NCBI RefSeq assembly: GCF_949628215.1
Contig: NC_134285.1
Location: 26,302,797 to 26,366,796 of the forward strand
DNA length: 64,000 bases
Source of the DNA: Phalacrocorax aristotelis
Taxonomy: Eukaryota > Chordata > Aves > Suliformes > Phalacrocoracidae
Direction of reading: 5' to 3'
Shown here piece after piece: positions 13,701 to 25,700 of this stretch. The notes under the pieces are model-generated. The model was not told where the DNA came from. It did not search any database and saw only the letters and a list, made by a program, of their open reading frames with translations. Made by a program: the position numbers and the translations under genes. Every line of letters starts with the position of its first letter. Position 1 is the first letter of the stretch.

Positions 13701-16700
13701 TAGAGATGCCACCAAGGGCCTGGAGGTGATAGTAAACAACACGGCACTAATGTCCCTCAAGTGTTTCACATGCTAAGGGAGATGGTTTGTCTGTCTTCAG
13801 TAGCTTGACCTCATGCTCCCAGGTGATGAACAGAAATGTGCTGCCATTGATGTGCCAGTAACATGTACATGTTTCCTCTTGATCTCTGAGACAAGCAGAG
13901 TACTTGTTTTTTAGATGATTTTGATAATGAGAAAAGTTGTCAGTTGGGCTCCCTGCTCAGACCAAATGGGATGGGCACCAGTTTTTGAGCAAGGAGATAC
14001 TTATTCTCCCAGCTATCCTTTGCAGTATTTCTGTGTTGTGTTTGTTTTGTTTTGTTTTTTTAATGTGGCTGTAGGGGAGCTGGCTGCCATGGGTGTAACA
14101 TGGGCATTTTGACACAGGGAGGGAGGAGAGATGATCACAAAGCATCAATGACAGAGCAGCTGACACTCCAACTGTTGTCTTCTTCCCTAGGTTGACCGGG
14201 TGAGCTATCTGCTTCAGGAGATCTATGGCATTGAGAACAAAAACAACCAAGAGACCAAGGTAAAGGTGCTTGGGAGGCTTCTGTTCCCCGAGCTGTGGGT
14301 TTCCAGCCTGCACCTTCTGCTTTTGAGCTTAACTATGGGGCTTGGCAGGGCCATGTGGAGTTGCTTCCCAGAATGACTGTCAAGTCTGTGTGCAGGCACT
14401 GAAGAAGCCCAGGGATGGCGGGTTCTCACTGTTGTAAGGCCCAAACAATCAGTGGAGTTGTGCTGAGATAATTTTAGATAGCATGAGGCTCTTGAGGATA
14501 TTCCCGGAGGCAGGAATTACTGGGAGAGAAGGGTATCAGTGTCCCATGGGGCAGAACACTGATCATTAGGGCTTGTAGAGACAGTGGGCCAGTGTGAGCT
14601 GCAACTCTTGGTGCCCTGAGGCTGCTGGCCAGTCTAGGTCCTTCCCAGTCTGCACTGCCAAAGAGTATATACATATTTTTTCTCTTTGGTTCTAAGTGAG
14701 CATTGCCTCCCAGGCTCCTCTGAAATCTTCCCTCTGGTGCCGACACCGTCTCACTGCCTCTCTACAGTCAAGGAAGTGGTGCCCACTGTGTCTGTGCTTT
14801 TCTCCTGTGCCTCCTTCATTGTTTCTTGTTTGTTGGGGGCAGAGGTTTGATATTTCTTAATGGGGGGATTGCATGTTCCCATAGCATTGCAGGGAACTGA
14901 GCTCACTAGGGCTTGCCAGTGTCCAGAGAGCAGACTGCATCCCCCAGCAAGAGGGATGCTTGCTTTAGCCTTCTGTAGAGCTGCCCTTTGCTGCCACCTG
15001 GGCTGCAGAGGGTACCAAGTGCTGGCCTCAGGATCAGACTACTCTGGTGTGGGTAGTGTGTGATTTGCAAACAGAGGAGTAGCCAAAAAGCAAGACAAGC
15101 AGGATTTCCTCTCCAAGCAATGTAGTGTCCTGCCTAAAGCATCCTGTGATCTCTGTCTGCCTGTGCCAACAGGTAGCTCCTAAAGAGGCAGGAGGGAGAA
15201 ATCTTATCAAAGATTTTTCTTGCACAGGATCTCTAAGAGGATTGAAATCTTCTGTTTGGGTCCTCCAGGGTCTTGTGATGGTTCTCTTGATCCAGCAATC
15301 ACATATTTGTGACCCATCAGACAAGTGGTGCAGGGCCATTTTTGTTCTTCCTAGTATACTTAGTAAACTGAATGAATGGGAATGCAAAAATGCCCTCCCT
15401 ACCTCCCAAAATAGATGAGGAGTGTGTGTGATGGGGCAGACAGGCTTGCAGCCTTTTGCTGACATAGTAAGCAGGCTGGGTGTGGATGTGGCAGCAGCAG
15501 ATGCTGTATATTGCAGTTTACACCAAGATTGCCCATGGTCTGGCATGTGTTAGCCCTGGTGACCAAAGTGGCCTTGTGAAGTGGGAACAGGCAAAGGTGG
15601 AGGGTGGCTCATGTTGGGTTATCAGTTTGGTGGGCTCTGGCATAACTTCTATGGCATTGGTGAGGAGACTATGGGCTTCTTGGGTGTCAGGGAAGAGAGT
15701 TCTTGTGGTTGGAGAGTGGGTTTCTCCTCCCAGCAACAGCTTGCTTGGTGGCTCTAATCCAATTTGTGGTGCTCTGAGTGACAGAAAGTCTAGTGTGATG
15801 CATGTTCATGTTAAATGGGTTCACACTGACCTTTTTACCAGGGTAGCTGTGAGCAGGTGTGCATCCCAGGCTGGTTCTCCTGCAGCTGCATCAAAGCTTA
15901 TGCCAGCACAGGAGGCTGGTAAAGATGATGTGGCAGGAGAACCACTCACTCCATCACTTCTTCAGAGGGACTGTCGAAACTGGGATAGACATGGCTGAAA
16001 TGCCTCCTTCTGTCCAGCCCAAGGACAGCCTGACCTGCTGCCTGCCACAGGCAGGAAGCAGCTTTTGGGGCTGCTCTCCCTCCGTGGACACAGGGCAGAA
16101 AGGCTGGACTGCCAAAGAGCCTGCTTCCCTGCTGACCCTGGGAGCCACGAGGCCAGCAGGCAGGAGCTTGTTCTTGGTCCCCCTCAGCTGAGGGGATCCC
16201 TGCCCCAAAGGGGCTCCCCTCTGCACACAGCCTAGCTCTGGAGAGGGACAGCTATGCTGTGAATTCACAGTACAGTGCTGTGGTCTCTGGCCTTCAGTGA
16301 GCTCAGAACAGAGCCCTGAGAGGAAGGAGTGTCCATAGCAGGGGCTGTGTGGGCTGGAGCTTGCTGTCCTTGAGAAACCCCCACTGAGAGCTGCAGAAAG
16401 AGGATGTCAGCTCTCTCATAGACTTTTGGGTGGGAAATTTCCCCAGGCTCCAGACTCTCTTGGCAGTTTGACTTGGTTCTTTCCATTCACATGCCAATGT
16501 CTTGCCTCTCATTGCAGCCTTCAGATGACGAGAACAGCGACAACAGTAATGAGTGTGTGGTTTGCCTGTCAGACCTCCGTGACACCCTCATTCTGCCCTG
16601 CAGACACCTCTGTCTGTGCAATTCCTGTGCTGACACCCTGCGCTACCAGGCCAACAACTGCCCCATCTGCAGGCTGCGTGAGTATGTGCCCAGGAAACAA

Positions 16701-19700
16701 GGGCATCTTTGTTCCTCCTGGGCTTCTGTTAAGTCAGTGCAGGCTGTGAGAGGGAAGAAGTATTTTATATACCCCACCCCAAGGCTCAGCATCAAACATG
16801 TGGCTGCTCTCACTGGCATCTGGAGATTCCTGGCACCTAAAATAACTGTCCTCAAACAGGCAAGGATGAGAGCACATGAGAGAGTGACCCTTTGTCCAGA
16901 GCCTCCCTGGCCACTTGCCCTCTCCCTGGGGTGGATCTGAAGGTGCAGGTGCTCTGAGCCACGCCATGTAGGCAGTTCTTGTGTTTTGGTGAAGAAGATG
17001 GAAAATCCCCCAAAGGATGGGATGTAGAATCTTTATTCTGAGAGTATCTCAATAAGAGAGCAGCCAGCCTCACCGGAGGACTATCCAATTTGCATGATTC
17101 CCCCCCCCCCAACAACCTTACCTTGACTTCACTAGGGAGTCAGAGATGAGATAACATTCAGATTGGAATACTTTGCTTTGCCAGAAGAGTTAGGAGGGTC
17201 TGCTTAACTCCTGGGTTGCTCAGCTCCCAAAAGATGGAAAAAATGAAATACATGTTCTGACACTCAGGCAGCACTTGCTGAATTCCATCGTCTTTTCTCA
17301 AAAGCACAGAGGCATAGGAGTCTCTTGAGAAAATGCCTGTGTTTTTGTTGGAATAGACAGATCATGTGTGGTACCCTGTGCTTGGTCTCTGAGGTATTTG
17401 GTGGTTTCTAATTGATACTTCTCAGGAAAAGGGAAAAAGAGCCTAAGACAGATGTTTGGCCTCAGAAATTAAGTCTATAAACAGTTCAAACTTGGCAAAG
17501 ATGCAGTAACCAAAAGTAAGATTTTATCAGAGGAAGTGCCAGACAGCTTTGACTATAAGTAGCACAACTTAAAGCACAGGAACAGCACTACCTCATCTGC
17601 ATGCTGCAGCAGAGTACTTGTTTGGAAGGTGCCCCCATGTCAGACTTTCTGGGAACCTGCTTCTGGGGAGTGCAGAGGCAGTGAGGATAGATCTGTACCT
17701 CTGTCCTCTGGCTCTAGACTGATCTTGCAAGCAGCTGGGTGCAACAAGAAATGCCTGGGTTTTTCCTTACGTACAAGCAAGTTCTTACAGCTGCATCAGA
17801 ACAGTTGTCTGGCTCATTCATATGTGCTCTTGGCACGGAAGAACTAACAATATTAAAGATCTGCAGATAGAAAATGGGGCTGTGGGCAAAGACTGGAGAT
17901 CAAAGCTGTTGTGGTGGGAGGAGTAAGGGATCACTGTGCTGGAGACAGGAGTTCACCCACTAACCCTCTGGCTGGGTTTGCAGCTGTTGCAGAGCCTGTC
18001 ACCACCATGGTGCTGGCCAGTGAGTGAGCAGATGATGGCAGGAGCAGTGCTTCCAGTGCCAGCTGGACCCCAGGGCTGAGACTTGTGGGGTTGGAATTAA
18101 CCCAAAGTGGTTTTGCGTGAAGCCCCCCACCATTCTGTAGCTTGCAGTGTGCTGCCCGAGGCTAAGCTTATGTTTTTCTTACTGTATTGTATGGTATTAG
18201 GCCTGAATCACTTTGTACATGACTGTACTGGGGCAAGCAGCACCTGTTCTCTGCAAGGGCTACATGTACCCAGACTTTTCAGGCCAGCAGATCCCTTCCC
18301 AATATAGACTGATCAGCTAGAAGTTAGACCCTAGCGCTTGGCTTTGGTGTGCTCCGTGGTCCTGCTCCCCCTGCACACAGGGAGCTTCCCTGTGCCGACT
18401 GCCTGTCTGCGGTGAGCTGAGTAGCTCCAGCACACATCTGGCATGGCCTGGTCCTGTTTGGCCACACGGTCACCTGCCTGCTGTTCTCTCCTAGCCTTCC
18501 GTGCCCTGCTGCAGATCCGGGCTGTGAGGAAGAAGCCGGGGGCTCTGTCGCCGGTGTCATTCAGCCCTGTCTTGGCACAGAGTGTTGACCATGACGAGCA
18601 CTCTGTAAGTACCTCGCAACCCTGTGTACAAAGCCTGGGCGCTGGTCTCAGCCTGAGCAGGCAGCTTGCATGTGCATGAGTTGCTCAGCCTGATGGCTTG
18701 TGTCCCTGGGACCTCAGGAGGTGCACTCAAGCCTTGGAGCGGGGTCTTCCTGAACAGTGCAGCCTCTCTTGTCAACCTTGCTAGACAGCCAGGATCTTTC
18801 CTCTCAAGGATTAGTAATACAATTGGTTTTAGCCAAATGCTCTCTGTCTTTTGGAGGTAACAAATCCACAGAAACCTAAGTCTGAGAGAGTTTCTCAGGG
18901 CCTGTCCCAGCAGACTCTGGGCATGACAGGGTGGGAGCTGGGAAAATGGGGGGGTGTTACAGTTTGACTTGCACACACATCTGTGTGGCAGCATGCTCTA
19001 ATGAAATGCCCCTGGCATCGGGGTTCCTAGCACGGTAGCAGAAAGGCCTCTTTGTGCCGGTCTCCCTGAGGGATCGGGATCTCGGCATGCAGCTGAGGGA
19101 GTGTGAGATGGAAAGTGTGTGGTGCTGGTGGCCTTGCAGCCCGGTCACATGTCCCTTTGTGGTGAGGGCAGAAGCTCATTGCCTGAGCAGTGCTGTTGCA
19201 CAGCTGGCTCTGGCGAGACACATGAGATCAGAGTGAGGGGAAGGAGATCTGAATATAAATTATCTTACAGATTTTCAGGAGAATAGAAAGACATTGTCAC
19301 AGGAAGAAGCCTGGTTTTATCTGTCTGTCCTCTGCAGCATTGTATCCCTGCTGTCTTCAACTGGGGCTAAGAAATAGGGCAGGGGAGAAACCCCAAGGAT
19401 TGTTGTGGAGCAGAGCATTCTGTGTAGATGAAGCAGGTGTCACCTGGAGCGAAGTGAGGAGATACTGTATGTCTCTTTGTGTCACTAACCTCAAGAAACA
19501 ACTTCTTTAAAACATGGTTTTCTCTTGACAGTGTCCCTTTAAACCCCTTAAAGTGAGCACTGTCTCCCTGCCCAACAGGAAACCTAAAAGGGAAACAGTA
19601 AGTGGACTTGGTTGTATTTGGCTCCTACGGCAATTCTTTGCCAGTGGTGTCACTAGCACGTGGAAGTGTTACACATGCGAGGGCTTGCTAACACGCTGGG

Positions 19701-22700
19701 TTTGACTCATGCCTCTGCACAGGCTGCAGCACTCCACGTACCGCCTTCATGTTAGAGGTGAGATGCTCACACCCTGCACGGATGATCACTAACCTCCCTG
19801 GTTTGTGTGCAGAGAAATAAGCAAGATGGAAGCAGCTTGCCACAGGGGTCTGACACTGATTCTCAGGGCCTGGCCCCAGGTCCTGAGCCTGGCTGCTTTA
19901 TAGTTCCTGGTCAGGACATTTTCATAGATTTGTAGGACTGTGGGCAAGCTGCTGTCCCCTTGGCTCACCCAAAAGTGTCCTTGCACTTGTCTCATCCCCT
20001 TGGCAGTTTGGCGTGGGCACATGCTGTTGTGGTTTCCACCCTGGTGCTGGGATGTATAGGTAGACAAATAGGCACAGCTGGACCAGGTCTTGCATTCAGG
20101 AACACTGGCTGCAATGGGCTGTTTTGCCATTTACAGAAACAGTAAGGATGGAGCTTGTTTTGTTGTGGACTCTCTGAGCTGGTCCCAGGCCCTGAAGGGT
20201 CTGTTTGTGTCCCCTTTGTGCACTCCCATCAAATGCAGCTACAGCTGTCATTGGTAACAGGGAGGCTGCAGTTTTCTTTTGCTTAAGCTGGCCTAGGTGC
20301 TCAGCCTTATGAGGAATGTGGCTTGCTATGCTTGTCAGGTCTGGAGAAAACCTGAGGCTGGGTTCAGGTAATGAGGCTATTGCAAGCTTGGCATGATGCT
20401 GGCTCTCTGCAAGCCTCCTGCAGTGACTAGCAGTACTCCTGCTGCAGCAGTGGGCTCTATGGGTGGTGTAGTGGCAAGTGTTCCAGGAGACAGCAGTGTC
20501 TCTTAGGGTTGTCTGAAAGCTCAGTAACTTGCAGCAAGGGTGTTGTAGCCATTGGCTGAGAAATCCTCCTCTAGCCTCTTAGCTGTGCTGCAGAACCTGA
20601 GCTTTCACCACAGTGAACCAAAATGAGCAGCCTTTCAACCCTCAATCCTTGGTCTTTACAGCCAGGAGAAAATGTCCCAAATATGAGTCAGGGAGGCAAC
20701 CCCCCCTGGCTTTTATGTCCACAAAATAACACCTCCGAGCTGATGCCTGGAAATGATGTTTTCATGGAGATGGCTTTTGGTCCCACTGCCTACAGGTGGC
20801 AGCAACTGTGAACCGATTCCTTGCTCAGCTGACTTTGTTATCTTGCAATCACCAGCTGTGGTCTTCAATGCAAGCTCATAACCATCACAAGAGCAATACT
20901 TATGGAATGTGTGTTGATGCTTGACCCCAGGTTCCACTTGTTCTTTCCTCCCTGTCAGATCTAGCTCCTTCTGTGACCACAAGTAAGTCAGTTCAGCAAT
21001 CAACTCACACCAGATTAATGGCTGGGTTGGAACAGGTTGTTGGGCCGGCTCATCTGAAGCTGTGTGATTGGGAGATCAGGCACAGAGAAGCTATGGGAGT
21101 TCATGGCAGGCTTAGCAGTAGCATGCCATCTTAGGTACAACATAGAACCACCTCCCTGAGGATACAGGACTCAAACAGCTGAATTTAATGTAAGCCTGGA
21201 CTGCTGCAGTCTTGCCTCTTTGCAGCAGGCTGGGCTGAGCTGCCTGTGGCCTACTGGGTTGTAGCATAAACTCTGTTTGTCTCTGATTCCGCAGGATCTG
21301 TATAAGCAGGAGGATTTTTTGAGTTAAACCAGCATTGGTTTAATGGCTTTGTGTGGGTTCCTTTGACTGGCAACTTAGTGAGTTATAGAGGGAATTGGTG
21401 CAGTTTTGTGCTCCTCCATTCTATGATCCCTTTTCTACCTTTTAGCAGAGGTGACTATGCAGAGAGCCATCATTAGCAGCTGAGAGAACTGAGACCATGG
21501 GAGAAGTGGAAGTGATGTAGGCTCCGGGGACCAGCTCTCAGCTGGTGCACACATGCTCTCTTCCTTTGACTCTCTCTTAGTGACACTGATAGTGCTGCGA
21601 AACAGCTGCGTGTACCAGGGCTGGAAGCACACATGGGGTGAAGGGTCTCTAAACCATCGGGGGAACTTTTAGGAGGAAAAAACAATATATTTTATAGCAG
21701 CTTTGTTAGGAACCTGCTTTCTCATCCTCCTTGTCTTGCTCTTGACAGAGCTCCCTAGTATGGCAGGGGAGGTGCCGAGCCATGTTCTGGCTTGCTGAGA
21801 TACCCAGTCTCTCAGGCATTGCTCTGGAAACTTGCCTGGACCTTCAGTGTTACAGCCCAAAGGGGAAAGTGTGGCTCTTGCAGGGGAAGGAGGCTGAGGC
21901 TCTCTGGAGAGGTGGCTGTGAGGATGGGCTGCTTGGGAGCGCAGTGTGGGAGGTGCAGGGCTGGGTTGCAGCAGGGCCTCCCCTTAACAGGGGTGCTTCC
22001 AGGCTGGTGAGAGTTTCTTAACATGCCCCTCTCTTTCTTGCCCACAGAGCTCTGACAACGTCCCTCCAGGCTATGAGCCCATTTCCTTGCTGGAAGCGCT
22101 GAATGGCCTTCGCTCTGTTTCCCCCTCCATCCCATCAGCTCCTCTGTATGATGAAATCAACTACTCTGGCATGGTGGATGGGATGCCACCTGCGAGCCGA
22201 CCACTTGTTGGGATGGACAGAGCCGTGGAGAGTGGCCACCAAAAGGGCAAGCGCAGCAAGTCTCCAGATAGGTCAGCATGGGGATGGAGGGGTCCGCTCC
22301 TCTTGCAAGCCCTGAGGGCTTGAGGCCACATGCAGGACCAGCCAGGAAGAGGGCTCTGGCTGGTCCCATCGCTGGTATCACTAACTCAGAATTTTAGGAG
22401 GCCAGTGGGTACTTAGGCCAGTAAGAGAACTGGGACACAGCTCCTGTGTTCAGCCTGAGCTGACTGGCTTATGTCTCATGAGGGCTGGCTTTGTCACCAA
22501 AAGAAAGAGGATTTTTAACAAGGAGATTTCATCCAATGGATGGAAATGTCTCCTTTCCAACACAGTCAGTCCCTCAGTTTGCATTTGACATCCAAACCTT
22601 GTTGGATTTCAGCTTTGCTTGGAGTTCCCCCAGAACAAAAGAATGGGGAGGGAAGTGACCTGAATTTCAGAGCACAAAATGCTGAGTGATATTCTTTAGT

Positions 22701-25700
22701 TGTTGTCTGAAGCCTCTTCTAGTGGCCTTGTGATGGAGGATGTAGGTGTGGGTGCTGTGGAGTGGGCACCCCACTGCAGGTGCCCTCATGTGTCCCTTGT
22801 GGGGCCATACAGGTGGGATCAGACTGGGTTTGTTCCTGGCACTCCTCGCTGTGCTCCATTCCAAATTTCCCCCTGGGAAGGGAGCCCCTGAAGGTGTGAG
22901 GAGCAGTGTGGGTCCTGGGCCTCTTGCTTTCCACGCAAAGGCAGATTTGTCCAAGTTGTGTTACTGTGCTGAAGCTCTGCACTGCTTGGCTCTGTCCCAG
23001 AAACTCTGCTGCTGCTATTCTCCATGTAGCTAATATTGGAGGGTCCTGCTGAATTTAGCCCAATAATTTGAGCTCCTGCTCATGCATGTTGGCCTATGCT
23101 ACTGGTGGAGGGACAGGGCAGGGGTAGTGACAACTTAGGCTGCTGCCGCCAAATCAGCCAGGGCCTGTGGTGCTGGCGGCACTGCAGCTCCTTGCAAATG
23201 GAGTTTCTTTTGCCACAGCACACTACGGTCTCCCTCATCCCCGATCCACGAGGAGGATGAAGAGAAGCTCTCTGAGGACTCTGACTCACAGCCAGCACTG
23301 AGCGGGGGTGAGCTGGTCCTGAGAGAGACCAGCTCTCCAGAAGTAAGTGTGCTCTGCTGGGGAGCTGCTCTGGGCCAGAGCTCTTCTGGTGGGGCTTCTT
23401 CTGGGACATGAGATATGCCTCATGAAGGGCCTTCACTTCCTGAGTGACAGGGTAAAGATGAGCTTGTTAGCATGAGTAGCCCAGAGCCAACTGTCTCAGC
23501 TGCCTTTCATTATTCGTAGGGCTCCACAGGGAAGGGCATAGCTGCACCCTCTGCCCCTAACTCCTCTTCGGGAGCTGGGCATTGGAAGGTCACTTGGCTG
23601 GAGCCATGTCAGAGTTGACTTCCCCCCAGCTTCCTGTGTGAGCCCAGCAGTGTTTGGGGCAGAGGTGGAAGCTGGGCCTTGCTTGGCTTCCAGCACCCAC
23701 TGCCTTTGCCTGTAAAACCCCTCCATCCCAGCCCATGGTGCCACAGGACTGGCGGGTGGCCACTTGCTCCCTCCCTGAAGAGAGTCCTGGCCCTGAGCAC
23801 AGCTCTGTGGATAAAGCCAGAACAGGAGACAAGCGCAAGCAAAGGCCTCCAGCCCACAGAAGTAACCTGTGCTGTTCTTCTTACAGAGTATGACAGGGGA
23901 AGAGATCGAGGAGGCCTCATCCCTGCAGCAGGGTAGGTGTGCACTCGGCCATGGGGGCAGCCAGACCTTGTCTTGGTGTCCAGCTCCGCTGTGGTGGGTC
24001 GGGGGGACAGCTGGGGAATGAACATACAAGTTCAGAAACATCCGCTCCGCAAAGTCCATCTCTGAGCTGCTGTGCTTCACTGGGGAAAGGTGCCACGGCC
24101 TCTTCTGGGAAATGGGGGAGCAAAATCAATGAGTCTCCATGGTTTATTTGTCAAGCATCTCTCCTTGCTGTGAGCTCTACACAAGTAGAGCTTTCCATGC
24201 CATGGGCTGTCTCCCTGTCTCCTCACACACCTGAGGGGGAGATGGTCGCGTGTACTGCTGTGGTCCTGCTGAGAGCATGACCAGGGTACTGGGCATGCAG
24301 CATGTGCCCCATGTCTTTGGGATGGGTCTCTGGTGCTCAGTCAGCACCCAGAGGGCATGAGGACAAGGTGAGAAAGGAGTGCTGGGTGCATTTTGGGGCG
24401 TGAGCCTACATATGAAGATATGGCCCTTTGGCACTGTGACCTGGGCCAGTTTGACAGGCTCTCCTGAGATCTCTGCGAGGCTTGGGGGCCACAGGGAGCT
24501 TCCTCACATGGAAGATCTCAACCTGTCCTCCTGGCCCCCTGCGGAGCTGGTCTGGGGACTGAGGGGCTGCGCTCTTGGCTGGTTCTAGGTAGCCGCCCAC
24601 CCTCCGTCGAAGATGTTCTGCAGGATGGCAGCTGCGGTGAGCACAGGAGCCTGACGCAGTCAGAGAGCGACCCTCCGGTAGACGTCTACCTGCCAGGTAA
24701 CGGCTGCGCTGTTGAGGTCAGAGGGGGTCCTAGGGGTTTGTGGGCTGTGTGCCTGACTGCAGGCAGCCTCCCCAGCTGGGGCAGTGTGCTGCAGCCTTGG
24801 GATGAGACAGAAACACACCTGCCCAGAGCATGGCTCCCGCTTCCTTCCAGTGGGCAGAGCGAGCTGGGGGCGAGGGGGGCTAACACAGAGGTAACTTGCC
24901 CTCCCCTTCTCTCTCCTCCCTCACCCTTTTGTCTCTGTCCTTCCCCTTCTTCTCTCTGGGCTGTGGCAGCTCCATGGCACAGTTTATGTGACAGTGGCCT
25001 CCCATGCCTGCCCCCGAACCATGCTCCTGCTTTTGGCTGTGGGAGAGGAACCATCTGGGCTGGCTTCTGGGAGGCTGAGCTAGCACAGGGTGCAGTGGGT
25101 ACCCCCTGCTGTGGGATTGTGTCATGGTGGGGAGGGCTGCGGGGTGCCATGCTTTGCTGGCAAGTGCGGCCGTGGGATGCTGCGCTGTCCTCACCCCCGA
25201 CTGTTGTCATTGCAGCCTGTTTTCTGTAGAGTCGCAGTCTGTTCTGAGTACCTCTCTAATGTCTCCTTCCCTCTCTGTCTGCCTTCCTCCCTCCTGTCTT
25301 GGGCAGCACTGGGTCCCGATTCCTGCTCTATTGGTATAGAGGAGTAAGCTGGTACGTCTTCCTGTTGTTCTTGTGCATTGCTGTTTTGTGGGGCAGCAGG
25401 ACCCCTCCTGGGAAGGCTGGCAGCCAGGCGAGAGCAGGGATGGGACTGATCCTGGCCATCAGGCAGGGAAGGAGAGGGCAGCAAACCAACTAGCCTGCAC
25501 TACTGGCTCTGTCCTGGCTCCATTTCCATTCCTGGGGGTCCCTGCTGTCCCTGAGTGCCAGGACTCTAGGCAGGGCTGCCCTTCCCCACCAGCTTCTCTT
25601 GGGCTCCTGGGTGAGGCTCTGCTGCCTGGTGGGCACCATGAACAGCCAGGGCCATGCTGGTTTCTGCCAGGCTGGTGGCAGTGTGTGTCCCCTTCGTCTC

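Noticed and set aside
21300-21440. Possible CR1 3' end (cattctatgatc) in an MGRN1 intron
   Set aside because: Only about 12 bases resemble CR1 and the neighbouring sequence does not continue the match.
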